DNA of 64,000 nt. Source: Actinomadura_E scrupuli (GTDB lineage Bacteria > Actinomycetota > Actinomycetes > Streptosporangiales > Streptosporangiaceae). A program made the translations under genes and the position numbers. The notes beneath the pieces were generated by a model, which saw only the letters and a program-made list of their open reading frames with translations, made no database searches and had not been told where the DNA came from. This document shows, one piece after another, positions 16,511 to 25,424 of the stretch; within the stretch, counting starts at the first letter, position 1, and every line of letters begins with the position of its first letter. The stretch covers positions 496,001-560,000 of the forward strand of contig NZ_JBPCCU010000006.1 in assembly GCF_050971785.1 (NCBI RefSeq), given 5' to 3'.

Positions 16511-17302
16511 TCAGTAGCCGGGGAAGACCTTGCGCAGGTCGTCCAGGCTGACCGCGCCGGTCAGCCGTACGCCCGCCGGGGTGTGCTCGGGGGCGTGCCG
16601 GCCGGAGACCAGGCGCAGCCACCACTCCGCGGGAGCGGTGAGCTCCCCGTCGGGCTGGTCGGGGGCATCGACGAGGGCGACCGCGTCCCGGACGTCGAGG
16701 CCCAGGGAACGCTGCGGGGAGGTGGTCCGCACCGCGATGGTCACCGGGCGGCCGGCGAGGTTGCCGGCCTGGCCGATGAAGCCGATCAGCATGCCGGCCT
16801 GGTCGATCAGCAGCTCGGTCGCCTCCGGGGCCAGGGTCGCCGCCGGGTCGAACCCGACCCTGACGTCCCAGGAGTGGTGGGCGAACTCGCTGAGGCGCAG
16901 ACCGGCGGCGGTGGCCACGTCCACCGGGGCGGGCAGGAAGCCGAAGTCGATCCGCAGCCGCTCCCGGGTCGGTGCGTCAAGCTCTTCGTACCGGCGCACG
17001 AGCGTCTCGTTCGCCCGCACGAAACCCTCGGCACGCTCGGCGGGCGACATCGCGTCCCACCGCGCCCAGACCTTCTGGTTGAACTCGTGCCCGGGGGCGC
17101 CGGTGGCGTCGAGCGCGGCCTCGAGCGTCGCCAGGCCGATCTCGGCACCGCTGCCCAGATGGCTCAGCACCTGCGAGATGTCCCACTGTGAGGCCCCCGA
17201 TCCGCGGATGAGGTCGTCGGCGGTGAAGCCGCCCACGAGAGCTGTGAGCTCGTCGTGGCCGGTGCGCAAAGCCTTGATCGTCTGGTCGGCTCGATCGGTC
17301 AT
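16511..17302 (-). CDS. Mycothiol-dependent maleylpyruvate isomerase family (DinB-like) protein
   Basis: 263 residues. The N-terminal ~150 residues are a MDMPI/DinB-like four-helix domain: ALRTGHDELTALVGGFTADDL, WDISQVLSHLGSGAE (metal-ligand His) and LRLSEFAHHSWDVRV (second His cluster). The C-terminal ~90 residues form the SCP2-like domain often fused to it (VTIAVRTT to PAEWWLRLVSGR). Family knowledge: TIGR03083-type proteins use mycothiol as thiol cofactor, and only a few have a known substrate. It is divergent from the MOSC fusion gene. A tentative promoter lies upstream (TTGATA and TACTAG on this strand near 17389 and 17368), but the 15-base spacer is short. Confidence 0.82.
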   Translation of the reverse strand: MTDRADQTIKALRTGHDELTALVGGFTADDLIRGSGASQWDISQVLSHLGSGAEIGLATLEAALDATGAPGHEFNQKVWARWDAMSPAERAEGFVRANETLVRRYEELDAPTRERLRIDFGFLPAPVDVATAAGLRLSEFAHHSWDVRVGFDPAATLAPEATELLIDQAGMLIGFIGQAGNLAGRPVTIAVRTTSPQRSLGLDVRDAVALVDAPDQPDGELTAPAEWWLRLVSGRHAPEHTPAGVRLTGAVSLDDLRKVFPGY

Positions 17303-17579
17303 CGGTGGTCTCCGGGGGTCGGGGCACAGGTTCCGCTTCGGTGCGGGGCACCTCCAGTGAAGCTAGTACCGCATAAGTTGAAGTATCAAGTTGTATGGCG
17401 GGTCCCGCCTCCCGAATCCCTCGGCGCGGATGCGCACCAGCGTGCGGCCGCCGGCGTCGTACCAGGCTCTGACCTGCGGTGATGGTCTGTATAGGGTGTG
17501 GGGAACAGATGTTCCCGCTGGTTCTCCCGGCCCGGGCCCCGGACGACGCGCGCCGAGAGGTACGACCTGGGGAGGGCGC

Positions 17580-19349
17580 ATGGCCGCACTTCTGGCAGTC
17601 AACGTGGGTCTGCCGCAGGACGTCCCGTGGCACGGCACGACGGTGCACACCGGCGTGTGGAAGCGGCCCGTCACCGGCCCCCGGATGGTGCGGCGGCTCA
17701 ACATCGACGGGGACGGTCAGGGAGATCTCGCCGGTCACGGCGGCGAGCAGCGTGCGGTGCTGGTCTACCAGCTCGACTCCTACCGTCACTGGCAGGAGGA
17801 GCTCGGACGCGACGACTTCGAGTACGGGCAGTTCGGCGAGAACTTCACCGTCGAGGGGCTCCCCGACGACGAGGTGTGCGTCGGAGACCGGTACCGGATC
17901 GGCGGCGCGGTGTTCGAGGTCACCCAGCCGCGCGTCACCTGCTACCGGGTCGGCCTGCGGCTGGGCGAGCCGCGCATGGCCTCCCTGCTGGTGTCCCATC
18001 GCCGCCCCGGCTTCTACCTGCGGGTCCTCACCGAGGGGCCGGTGGAGGCGGGCCAGGAGATCGTCAAGATCGCGTCCGGCCCGGAGGGCATGACCGTCGC
18101 GGAGATCGACGCCCTGCTGTACCTCCCGGGCCCCTCCCGCGAGCGACTCGAACGCGCACTGCGCATCGGCGCGCTCAGCCCGGGCTGGCAGACCTCCTTC
18201 CGGGCGATGCTCGATCAGGCCGGCGCAGCACCGGGAGGGCCGTCCGGCAACGCCGGGCTGAGCTCGGCCGCCGCCGGGCCGCCACCGACCTGGGACGGGT
18301 TCCGGCCGCTGCGGGTCACCCGCATCGACGAGGAGAGCCGGAGCGTGTTCTCCCTGACGCTCGCGGCCGTCGACGGCGCCCCGCTGCCGGCCGCGCTGCC
18401 CGGCCAGTTCCTCACCTTCCGGCTGCGCCTGGAGCCCGGCGGCCCCGTCCTCACCCGCAGTTACTCGCTGTCGGGTCCCCCGGGCGACGCGGTGTACCGC
18501 GTCAGCGTCAAACAGGAACCGCACGGCGTGGTCAGCGGCCATTTCCGCGCTCACCTGCGCACCGGCGACGTCCTCGACGTCGCGGCGCCGCGCGGCGTCT
18601 TCACCCTGGAGACCGCCGGCACCCCGGCCGTGCTGGTGTCGGCCGGCATCGGCGCCACCCCGGTGCTGGCCATGTTGCACGCACTCGCCGCCGCCCGCTC
18701 CACGCGGGAGGTGTGGTGGCTGTACGGAACCCGTGACGGCACCGAGCACCCCTTCGCCCAGGAGAGCCGCGACCTGCTGGCCCGGCTTCCGCACGCGCAC
18801 GAGCACATCTGCTACAGCCGCCCGGCGCCCGGTGACCGGCAGGGCGTCGACTACGCGACGGCGGGCCGGCTGTCGGTCGACCTGTTCCGCCGCCTCGGCG
18901 TCCCGCCGGCCGCCGACGTCTACCTGTGCGGCCCTCCGGCCTTCATGCGCGAGCTTCCCGCCGACCTCGCCGACTCCAGCCTGGCCCCCGCCCGCGTCCA
19001 CACGGAGGTCTTCGGCGCGGGCCCGGCGATGACCCCCGGCGTGGCTGCCGTCCCCGCCCGGCCGGTCCACCCGCCCCCGGGAGCCCCGGGCGACGGCCCC
19101 GCCGTCTCCTTCGCGCGCAGCGGTCTGACCGTCGCCTGGGACCCCGCGTACCCGAGCCTGCTGGAGTTCGCGGAGGCCTGCGACGTGCCGACCCGCTGGT
19201 CGTGCCGCACCGGGGTCTGTCACACCTGCGAGACCGGCCTGCTGTCCGGGACCGTCGGTTACTCCCCCGAACCCGTACAGGAGCCGGCCGAGGGCAACGT
19301 CCTGGTCTGCTGCTCCCGGCCCCAGGGCGAACTCGTCCTGGACCTGTGA
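17580..19349 (+). CDS. MOSC domain fused to ferredoxin-type oxidoreductase
   Basis: 589 residues from ATG behind GGGGAGGGCGC; an in-frame extension to 17391 lacks support. Domain order: MOSC domain (1-~170; LNIDGDGQGDLAGHGGEQRAV and the conserved Cys in VTQPRVTCYRVG); the short three-helix domain that follows YiiM-type MOSC (MTVAEIDALLYLPG); an FAD-binding barrel (about 235-340; TRSYSLSG as the RxYS motif); an NAD(P)-binding domain (VLVSAGIGATPVLAML); and a C-terminal plant-type 2Fe-2S domain with Cys in WSCRTGVCHTCETG and LVCCSRP. It probably moves electrons from NAD(P)H through FAD and Fe-S to a substrate handled by the MOSC part, as in YiiM-like molybdenum N-oxide chemistry. The fusion supplies reductase and acceptor domain in one chain. 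Confidence 0.88.
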   Translation: MAALLAVNVGLPQDVPWHGTTVHTGVWKRPVTGPRMVRRLNIDGDGQGDLAGHGGEQRAVLVYQLDSYRHWQEELGRDDFEYGQFGENFTVEGLPDDEVCVGDRYRIGGAVFEVTQPRVTCYRVGLRLGEPRMASLLVSHRRPGFYLRVLTEGPVEAGQEIVKIASGPEGMTVAEIDALLYLPGPSRERLERALRIGALSPGWQTSFRAMLDQAGAAPGGPSGNAGLSSAAAGPPPTWDGFRPLRVTRIDEESRSVFSLTLAAVDGAPLPAALPGQFLTFRLRLEPGGPVLTRSYSLSGPPGDAVYRVSVKQEPHGVVSGHFRAHLRTGDVLDVAAPRGVFTLETAGTPAVLVSAGIGATPVLAMLHALAAARSTREVWWLYGTRDGTEHPFAQESRDLLARLPHAHEHICYSRPAPGDRQGVDYATAGRLSVDLFRRLGVPPAADVYLCGPPAFMRELPADLADSSLAPARVHTEVFGAGPAMTPGVAAVPARPVHPPPGAPGDGPAVSFARSGLTVAWDPAYPSLLEFAEACDVPTRWSCRTGVCHTCETGLLSGTVGYSPEPVQEPAEGNVLVCCSRPQGELVLDL

Positions 19350-19419
19350 CCCGCCCGCGCACCTCCGCCCCGGCTCGCCGAAGGGAGGTGATCCGACGCG
19401 TGCGGCGGCCCATTGCCGG

Positions 19420-20332
19420 CTACGGGTGCAGCCAGCGGTAGATGCCGTCGAGGTCCTGGTCCGTGAGGAGATGACCGCCGCCGGGCAGTTCCTTTCGTAC
19501 TGCGCCCGGTAGGTGCGACAGGAAGCCATTCGGCGTGGCCGCGAGGGCTGAGCACGTCATCGGGTCCGTACCAGACGCTGACCGGTATCCGGATGCCGCT
19601 GAGATCGATGCCCCACGGCCTGGTCATGGCGATGCAGTCGTCGATCCAGCCGTCGACACCGTCCGCGTACGCGGCACGAAACCGTTCGGAGTGGCCGGGC
19701 TCTTCGATCCGGGCCCGCAGCGCGCGGATGTCGGCCTCGGGCAGGTGATGGTCGGGCGAGACCGGGGGCTCGCCGGCGTCCACGGCGGCCAGGGCCTCCG
19801 CGGCGAGGCGTTCCACCAGAGGCCGGTAGGACTCCTCACCGGAGGCGGCTCGGGAGAACTCCTCGACATTGCCCGCCGACATCCCGCCGAACCAGTCGAG
19901 GCCCTCGGCGTCGAAGGGCGCCGGTCCCACGACGGAGGCGCAGCGGTCGACGCGGCCGGGGAGCACGGCGGCGCAGGCGAGGGCGTGCGGTGCGCCGCCG
20001 GAGCCTCCCCACACCGCGAACCGTGACCACCCGTGCAGGTCGACGAGGCGTACGACGTCGTCCACCACGTCGACCACCCGACGCCCTGGACGCCGGGTGG
20101 ACTCTGCATAGCCGGGGCGGTCAAGCACCAGCAGCTGAACGCCGCGCCGGCTCAGAGCGGCGAGCGACTGAGGGGACAGCAGCCGCGTTCCCGGCGTGCC
20201 GTACAGGAAGACCGCTCGGGCGTCGCCTTCCGAGCCGTAGTGGCTGAACGCGACGGTTCGGCCGTCGGGGGTGTCGAACGTCCCGGACCTGTGCGCCACC
20301 TGGACGCCGAACGGATCGACCTCGCTGCTCAT
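19420..20332 (-). pseudogene. Alpha/beta hydrolase with frameshift before the catalytic His
   Basis: The reading frame from MSSEVDPFGV encodes an alpha/beta hydrolase: GTPGTRLLSP oxyanion segment, nucleophile Ser in WGGSGGAPHA, and acid in VWYGPDDVLSP. After GHAEW the frame goes wrong and runs on as Arg/Pro/Ser junk to 19259. One extra base near 19525 explains it. Skipping that base gives FLSHLPGAVRKELPGGG, then the catalytic His and LLTDQD, and a natural C-terminus (IYRWLHP, stop at 19420). The His codon is at 19471-19473. As sequenced, the product should lack the His and be inactive. A sequencing error is an equally good explanation. It converges with the MOSC-fusion gene. Confidence 0.75.
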
Positions 20333-20417
20333 CACCCCAGTGTCCGGCAGGACACGCGACAGCGGCACATCGCGGCGCCGGCCGGGCGCCCGCGATGTGC
20401 CGCTTCGCCACGACGGC

Positions 20418-21812
20418 CTACGGGTGCCAGAGGACGGCGCTGGGCTGCGCCGGGGTCAGGCCGGCCGAGCCGGTCCAGGTCAGGGCGGACGGCTGGGGGT
20501 AGTAGGCCCGGTCCAGGAAGAAGGCCCGGTTGATGGAGGTGACCGTCACCGGAGCGCCGTTGTCCCCGGCGCCCATCGGCTGCCGGATCGCCTCGATGCT
20601 CGAGATGTCGGCGGCCGTCGTGCCCTCGGGCAGTTCGACCGTGGTCGCCGCCGGCAGATCCCGGGCGATCGACGACGTCGCGATGGAGTGGTCGGAGCGG
20701 TAGAGCGTGGCGGGGGCGGACTTCAGCCGTACGCCGACCGAGACGCCGGGCGCCGAGCCCGCGCCGGCGGGCGCGCCGGTCTCCTTCTTGACCTCGATGA
20801 ACAGGTAGGTGCGCTGGTCGCCCACGGCGGGGGTCACCGGGTCCGACGGGTTCTCGATCTTCCCCTCGCGGATCATCTCCTGGGCCATGATCGGGTAGGT
20901 CCAGCGGTTGCGGTCCATGACGACCTCGCGAGCGCGGTCCTGCGGCCGGGTCCCGGTCATGTCCAGGAAGAAGCGCAGCGGCGCCGGGGCGGTCACGGCG
21001 TCGCACATGTTGTTGTTCACCGTGCAGGTCTGCAGCAGCGGATGGTCGCCCTCGTAGCGGCCGGAGAAGTTCAGGGTCTGGTGCTCGGGAGCCTGGTAGA
21101 CCCCGGAACCGGCGACCCGGTCACCGGCGGCGTCCACCTCGACCCGGTAGACCCACTCGATGTCGGTCGTACGGCCCCATCGCGCCATGAGCGCCGGCGA
21201 GTCGGTGCCGCCGTCCTCGTTGCTCCAGATGACCGAGTACTCGAAGATCCGGTGGCCCGGGGTGCCGGCGGGCAACTCCTCGTGCCAGCCGATGAGCGGG
21301 GTGTCGGTGCGCGCGTTCTGGTACGCGTCCCCGAGCGACGGCAGGGTGCGGCCCACCACGATGGGCGCGTGCCGCAGCGCGACCTGGTCCGCAGGCGTAC
21401 GGATGTCCATGCCGCTCAGGACGACCCGGCGGGCGCCCGCCGCACTGCCCTCCCGGGAGAACAGCAGGCTGAGCTTGTGGTGGCCGCGCCGTACGGAGCC
21501 GAGCGCGAGGCTGCGGGTGGTCGGTTCGGCGGACGGCACCACCAGGTCGGTGAGGTGGCGGCCGTCGACGCCGACCGAGACCACGGCCGACTCCGCGCCC
21601 TGGCGCGCCCACGAGACTCCGGGAGCGGAGACGGTGAAGCGGACCACCGCCTCGCCACCGCCGCTGAGCTCGAAGGGGACGGTCCTGGCCGGACCGCCTC
21701 GCTTGATGGTGATCTTGTTCGGGGGTTCGCTCGCGGCGAAGGCGGGGGAGGCCGTGAGGGTGCCGAGCGCGCCGGCCAGCACCAGAAGGGTGACACTCTT
21801 GCGGGGGCTCAT
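20418..21812 (-). CDS. Large secreted protein of unknown function
   Basis: 464 residues from MSPRKSVTLL. A Sec signal peptide is clear (basic MSPRK, hydrophobic LLVLAGALGTLTAS, cleavage at AFA-A). The mature protein starts with a beta-sandwich-like region (ITIKRGGPARTVPFELSG; KLSLLFSREG). It continues through Trp/Tyr-rich segments (LIGWHEELPAG, IEWVYRVEVDAAG), a Cys pair in CTVNNNMC, and a C-terminal segment (FFLDRAYYPQPSALTWTGSAGL). No catalytic triad or carbohydrate-binding motif was recognised. It is secreted to the medium or wall, as no anchor is seen. It could be a structural or ligand-binding exoprotein. It is monocistronic and divergent from a small hypothetical gene. Confidence 0.75.
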   Translation of the reverse strand: MSPRKSVTLLVLAGALGTLTASPAFAASEPPNKITIKRGGPARTVPFELSGGGEAVVRFTVSAPGVSWARQGAESAVVSVGVDGRHLTDLVVPSAEPTTRSLALGSVRRGHHKLSLLFSREGSAAGARRVVLSGMDIRTPADQVALRHAPIVVGRTLPSLGDAYQNARTDTPLIGWHEELPAGTPGHRIFEYSVIWSNEDGGTDSPALMARWGRTTDIEWVYRVEVDAAGDRVAGSGVYQAPEHQTLNFSGRYEGDHPLLQTCTVNNNMCDAVTAPAPLRFFLDMTGTRPQDRAREVVMDRNRWTYPIMAQEMIREGKIENPSDPVTPAVGDQRTYLFIEVKKETGAPAGAGSAPGVSVGVRLKSAPATLYRSDHSIATSSIARDLPAATTVELPEGTTAADISSIEAIRQPMGAGDNGAPVTVTSINRAFFLDRAYYPQPSALTWTGSAGLTPAQPSAVLWHP

Positions 21813-21973
21813 GATCGCCGACCGTAGAGGCCGAACGTGGCATGCGGGTGAAGAGGATGCGGACTGCCGGTTTCGCTGTCGGTTCAGCGGCAGGGCCTGC
21901 AGCGACGGGGCCTGCAGCACCGGTAATCGAACGCATGTTTGACGATGGCCTCTGACCTGGGTAGAACACGGAT

Positions 21974-22339
21974 GTGCCGTATGTTCCGCCCGTCGTCCAC
22001 GCCGAGCACATCGACGGCCTCGCCTACCTGCTCGGCTGGGAGCGCATGCCCGTCGCCGACGGCGGAGGGTGGGCCGCCCGGCTCGGCTGGGTCGAGATCG
22101 ACGACGCCGGCGCCTGGAAGCTGCGCGGCGGATCGGTTCCCGCCGGCGCGGTCCGCCAGGTGCCCGGGCAGGACTACTCCCGGGTGCCCAGGGATCCGCG
22201 CCCGCGCGACCCCTCCGACACGCGCAGCCAGAACCGCAAGGACAGGCCGGCCGACCGCGCGTACTTCGACGAGATGCTGCGCCGCAGTCCGGGTCCGGAC
22301 CACGGGCGGCAGACGCGGGACCAGGACGGCGACTTCTGA
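21974..22339 (+). CDS. Hypothetical soluble protein
   Basis: 121 residues from GTG (MPYVPPVVHAEHID). The first ~65 residues look folded (YLLGWERMPVADGGGWAARLGWVEID, then WKLRGGSVPAGAVRQVPGQDYSRVP). The second half is charged and probably disordered (Arg/Asp/Pro-rich, ending RQTRDQDGDF). No motif or family was recognised. It has no signal peptide or membrane helix, and codon use resembles its neighbours. It is divergent from the secreted-protein gene and convergent with the P-loop kinase-like gene. Confidence 0.55.
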   Translation: MPYVPPVVHAEHIDGLAYLLGWERMPVADGGGWAARLGWVEIDDAGAWKLRGGSVPAGAVRQVPGQDYSRVPRDPRPRDPSDTRSQNRKDRPADRAYFDEMLRRSPGPDHGRQTRDQDGDF

Positions 22340-22419
22340 GCCGGTACGCCCCCCCGGCACTCCGCGCCGCAGGTCCCCACCGACAGGTCTCGCGCTGTGA
22401 GCGGCAGTCCGGGCCTGGG

Positions 22420-22914
22420 CTATCCGTCGCGGGCCCGGCCGTCCTGGGCGAGCCGGTCGAGAAATCGCCGGACCGCGCGGGGACCGCGCAACAGGTGGAG
22501 GTCCGCGTGCGGGGCGTCCGAGCCGATCGCCCGCATCAGGCGGGGGAGACTGCGTCGCCGGTAGGCCCACACCCAGCGCCAGAAGTCGGCGCGCTCGCGG
22601 CCACGCCGGATCGCCCGCCAGGCACACCGTGGCAGGGAGAAGTCCAGCACGATGACGGTGTCGGCGGCCTGGAGCCGTACGTCGAGGACGTCGTAGGGGC
22701 CGAGGTCGCCGTCGAGGATCCAGGCCTCGTGCCGCACCAGCTCCCGTTGGCGAGCCGCCCACCGGGCCGGAGCCGTCGCGGTGAGATCGGGCTTCCAGAA
22801 CAACGCGTCCAGCTCGATGACGGGCAGCCGCGTCACCTCGCCCAGCCGGCGGGCGAAGGTCGTCTTGCCCGCACCGCCCCGGCCGAGGATCACCACCCGT
22901 CTCACACTCCCCAT
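22420..22914 (-). CDS. P-loop NTPase/adenylate-kinase-like protein
   Basis: 164 residues starting MGSVRRVVILGRGGAGKTTF. The Walker A motif is GRGGAGKTTFA. A nucleoside-kinase-like layout follows: IELDALFWKP substrate-binding segment, WILDGDLGPYDVLDVRL, VIVLDFSLPRCAWRAIRRG, and an Arg-rich lid (RRRSLPRLMRAI). This matches the small FlaR/topology-modulation-type family usually annotated as adenylate kinase-like or AAA family. The phosphoryl acceptor is unknown. It is divergent from an alpha/beta hydrolase gene, with 47 bases between the starts. Confidence 0.8.
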   Translation of the reverse strand: MGSVRRVVILGRGGAGKTTFARRLGEVTRLPVIELDALFWKPDLTATAPARWAARQRELVRHEAWILDGDLGPYDVLDVRLQAADTVIVLDFSLPRCAWRAIRRGRERADFWRWVWAYRRRSLPRLMRAIGSDAPHADLHLLRGPRAVRRFLDRLAQDGRARDG

Positions 22915-22961
22915 GATGACCCGGGGGCAGGTTCGTCGTACGGCTTCGCTACGTTGCCAGC

Positions 22962-23666
22962 ATGGCGGAATTCGTACTGGTGGCGGGCGCGTGGCTGGGA
23001 GCGTGGGCGTGGGACGAGGTGGTGCCGGAGCTGCGTGCGGCGGGCCACGGCACCCACCCGCTGACGCTGTCCGGCCTCGCCGAGAAGCAGGGCGTGCCGG
23101 CCGGGCAGCAGACCCACGTGCAGGACATCGTCGACGAGGTCGAACGTCACGATCTGCGGGAGGTCCTCCTGGTCGGGCACAGCTACTCCGGAATCCCGGC
23201 CGGTCAGGCCGCCGGGCGGATCGGCGACCGGCTGGCCCGGGTGGTCTTCGTCGACTCCGACGTGCCGGTCGACGGCGGGTCGTTCGTGTCCGGCTGGCCG
23301 GACGGCCGGGCGATGGTGGAGGCCTCGATCGCCGAGCACGACGGCTGCTGGGCGCCGCTGACCGCGGCCGACTACGAGGGCCAGGGGCTCACCGGCGAGC
23401 AGATCGCACGGATCGTGGACGGCGCGACGCCGCACCCGGGTGCCACGCTGACCGATCCGGCGGTGCTGGCCCGGCCGCTCGGCGAGCTCCCGGCGACGTA
23501 CGTCAAGTGCCTGCTCGACGGCGACGAGCCCAACGACGAGGTGGCCGGGCTGCTGACCAGCGAGCACTGGCGGCTGGTCGAGATGGACACCGGCCACTGG
23601 CCCATGTTCTCCCAGCCGCGCGAGCTGGCGCGGATCCTGCTGGCCGAGGCCGCGGCCGCGGGGTGA
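22962..23666 (+). CDS. Alpha/beta hydrolase
   Basis: 234 residues. A short EstC-like alpha/beta hydrolase: FVLVAGAWLGAWAWDEVVPEL as the oxyanion region, nucleophile Ser in LLVGHSYSGIPAG, and catalytic His in DTGHWPMFSQP near the end. The acid is probably Asp in the YVKCLLDGDEP region. No signal peptide, so it is cytoplasmic. It is followed at 51 bases by the SigG-type sigma gene, which recalls the pairing of sigG with a lipase/hydrolase gene in mycobacteria. The substrate is not known (ester or lactone hydrolysis likely). Confidence 0.85.
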   Translation: MAEFVLVAGAWLGAWAWDEVVPELRAAGHGTHPLTLSGLAEKQGVPAGQQTHVQDIVDEVERHDLREVLLVGHSYSGIPAGQAAGRIGDRLARVVFVDSDVPVDGGSFVSGWPDGRAMVEASIAEHDGCWAPLTAADYEGQGLTGEQIARIVDGATPHPGATLTDPAVLARPLGELPATYVKCLLDGDEPNDEVAGLLTSEHWRLVEMDTGHWPMFSQPRELARILLAEAAAAG

Positions 23667-23716
23667 GTTTCCGCGCCCGCGCCGGACTGCCGTAGCGTGC
23701 TCGGAGGTGCCGGCCG

Positions 23717-24790
23717 GTGAGCGAGGACGGAGGGCGGCCGTTGGGCGCGGGTGACGACGACGCGGTCGTGGCGGCCGCGCGGGCGGGTGACGAGTCCTCG
23801 TTCGCGGCCCTCGTCGAGCGTCATCGGGCGGAGTTGCGGGTGCACTGCTACCGCATGCTGGGCTCGTTCGACGAGTCGGAGGACCTGGTGCAGGAGACGT
23901 TCCTGCGCGCCTGGAAGAACCTCGGCGGCTTCGAAGGGCGCTCGACGTTCCGGGCCTGGCTGTACCGCATCGCGACGAACGCGTGCCTGGACGCTCTCGA
24001 CGGACGGGCACGCCGGGTCCTCCCGCACCACGTGTCGGGGCCGTCGGATCCCGGCCGCGCGCTGCCGCCCCGTACCGACCTCGAGTGGCTGCAGCCCTAC
24101 CCGGATCGGCTGTGGGAGCCGGCCGCGCCGAGCGAGGCCGAGCCGGACGCCGTCGTGGTCGTCAGGGAGACGATCGAGCTGGCGTTCCTGGCCGCGATCC
24201 AGCATCTGCCGCCGAGGCAGCGGGCGGTGCTGATCCTGCGCGACGTGCTCGGCTGGCCGGCCAGGCAGACCGCGGCGTTGCTGGAGGGCAGCGTCGCCTC
24301 GGTGAACAGCGCGCTGCAACGGGCCAGGGTCACGCTGAAGGAGCACCTGCCCGAACGCCGCCTGGAATGGGCGCCGTCGAGTGAGCCCACCGAGGACGAG
24401 CGGGCGGTGTTGCGGCGCTACATGGACGCCGTCGAGCGCGCCGACCTCGCCGCGGTGGCCGACCTGCTCGCCGAAGAGGTCCGGACGATGATGCCGCCCT
24501 ACCCGATGTGGTTCGAGGGGCGCGACGCGGTGCTGGCGGCGCTGGCGGCGAGCTGGGACCCCGGCGCGCCGGGCCATGTGGGCACGTTCCGGATGCTGCC
24601 CACCCGGGCCAACCGGCAGCCGGCCGCGGCGGCCTACGTGCGGCCCCCCGGCGAGCCCGCGTACCGTCCCTTCGCGATCGCCGTGCCGTGGATCGAGGAC
24701 GGCCGCATCATGGAGATCACCGCATTCCATGATCTCGATCTGTTCCCGGCGTTCGCGCTGCCGGCGGTGTTGCCACCGGCGCACCGATGA
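23717..24790 (+). CDS. ECF-type RNA polymerase sigma factor with SnoaL-like C-terminus (SigG/TIGR02960-like)
   Basis: 357 residues from GTG. Sigma region 2: FAALVERHRAELRVHCYRMLG, DESEDLVQETFLRAWKNL and STFRAWLYRIATNACLDAL. Sigma region 4 (about 155-215): LPPRQRAVLILRDVLGWPA, then AALLEGSVASVNSALQRARVTL. The C-terminal ~130 residues are a SnoaL/NTF2-like domain (VLRRYMDAVERADLAAVADLLAEE; MMPPYPMWFEGRDAVLAAL). The WLQPYPDRLWE block between regions 2 and 4 is typical of the SigG/TIGR02960 group. In such sigma factors the C-terminal domain modulates activity in place of a classical anti-sigma factor, and none is adjacent here. The downstream DHFR-like and upstream hydrolase genes may be targets; that is inference. 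Confidence 0.88.
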   Translation: MSEDGGRPLGAGDDDAVVAAARAGDESSFAALVERHRAELRVHCYRMLGSFDESEDLVQETFLRAWKNLGGFEGRSTFRAWLYRIATNACLDALDGRARRVLPHHVSGPSDPGRALPPRTDLEWLQPYPDRLWEPAAPSEAEPDAVVVVRETIELAFLAAIQHLPPRQRAVLILRDVLGWPARQTAALLEGSVASVNSALQRARVTLKEHLPERRLEWAPSSEPTEDERAVLRRYMDAVERADLAAVADLLAEEVRTMMPPYPMWFEGRDAVLAALAASWDPGAPGHVGTFRMLPTRANRQPAAAAYVRPPGEPAYRPFAIAVPWIEDGRIMEITAFHDLDLFPAFALPAVLPPAHR

Positions 24791-24853
24791 GTTCCCGGGC
24801 GATCCGCCGTCTCAACAGGGGTCAATCACTTGACCTCGATGGAGGTAGATCAC

Positions 24854-25396
24854 ATGGGCAAGCTCCTGTACTCGGGCACCATGTCGCTGGACGGCTTCAT
24901 CGCCGGCCCAGGCGGCGACATGTCCTGGTTGACCGAGCATCTCGGGCCCAACCCGGCGGTGGACGAGCTGATCGGCCAGATCGGCGCCCTTCTGGTCGGC
25001 GCCCGCACCTTCCGCGGCGACGACCCGCACCGGGACACGGCCAAGGAGGGCAAGCCGTTCGGCGGGGGGTGGGCCGGGCCGCAGATCGTGCTGACCCACC
25101 ACGCCCCGGAGACACCGGTGCCGGATGTCACCTTCGTCGATGACCTCCGCGCCGCCGTCACCGTCGCCAGTGCCGCCGCGGGTGACAAGTACGTCAACGT
25201 CCTCGGCGCCGACACCGCCCGGCAGTGCCTCGACGCGGGCCTGCTCGATGAGATCTTCGTGTGCGTCGCGCCGGTGCTGCTCGGCGACGGCGTCCGGCTG
25301 TTCGACCACCCGGGCGGGACCAACGTCAGGCTCGAACGCCTCGGCCTGACCCACGCGCCGCAGGCGACGAACCTCTGGATGCGGGTCGTCCGATGA
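24854..25396 (+). CDS. Dihydrofolate-reductase-family (RibD C-terminal) protein
   Basis: 180 residues. The start at MGKLLYSG is favoured because GGAGGT lies 7 bases upstream; two earlier in-frame ATGs would place that ribosome site inside the gene. DHFR/RibD fold: MSLDGFIAGPGGDMSWL, ALLVGARTF, QIVLTHH, and KYVNVLGADTARQCLDAGLLDEIFVCVAPVLLGDGVRLF. Family knowledge: a NADPH-dependent reductase of unknown substrate, distinct from folate-pathway DHFR. It follows the sigma factor gene by 63 bases on the same strand and may be controlled with it. Confidence 0.85.
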   Translation: MGKLLYSGTMSLDGFIAGPGGDMSWLTEHLGPNPAVDELIGQIGALLVGARTFRGDDPHRDTAKEGKPFGGGWAGPQIVLTHHAPETPVPDVTFVDDLRAAVTVASAAAGDKYVNVLGADTARQCLDAGLLDEIFVCVAPVLLGDGVRLFDHPGGTNVRLERLGLTHAPQATNLWMRVVR

Positions 25397-25424
25397 GCCT
25401 GTCCAGCGCCTTCTCAGGGCGATC

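Noticed and set aside
19259..19419. C-terminal extension of the alpha/beta hydrolase frame past the shift
   Set aside because: Arg/Ser/Pro-rich junk with no family match; the true C-terminus lies in the shifted frame and ends at 19420.
19382..19441. Strong Shine-Dalgarno-like GGGAGGTGATCC followed by a 13-codon GTG frame
   Set aside because: It overlaps the 3' end of the alpha/beta hydrolase on the other strand and encodes a meaningless short peptide; coincidence is likely.
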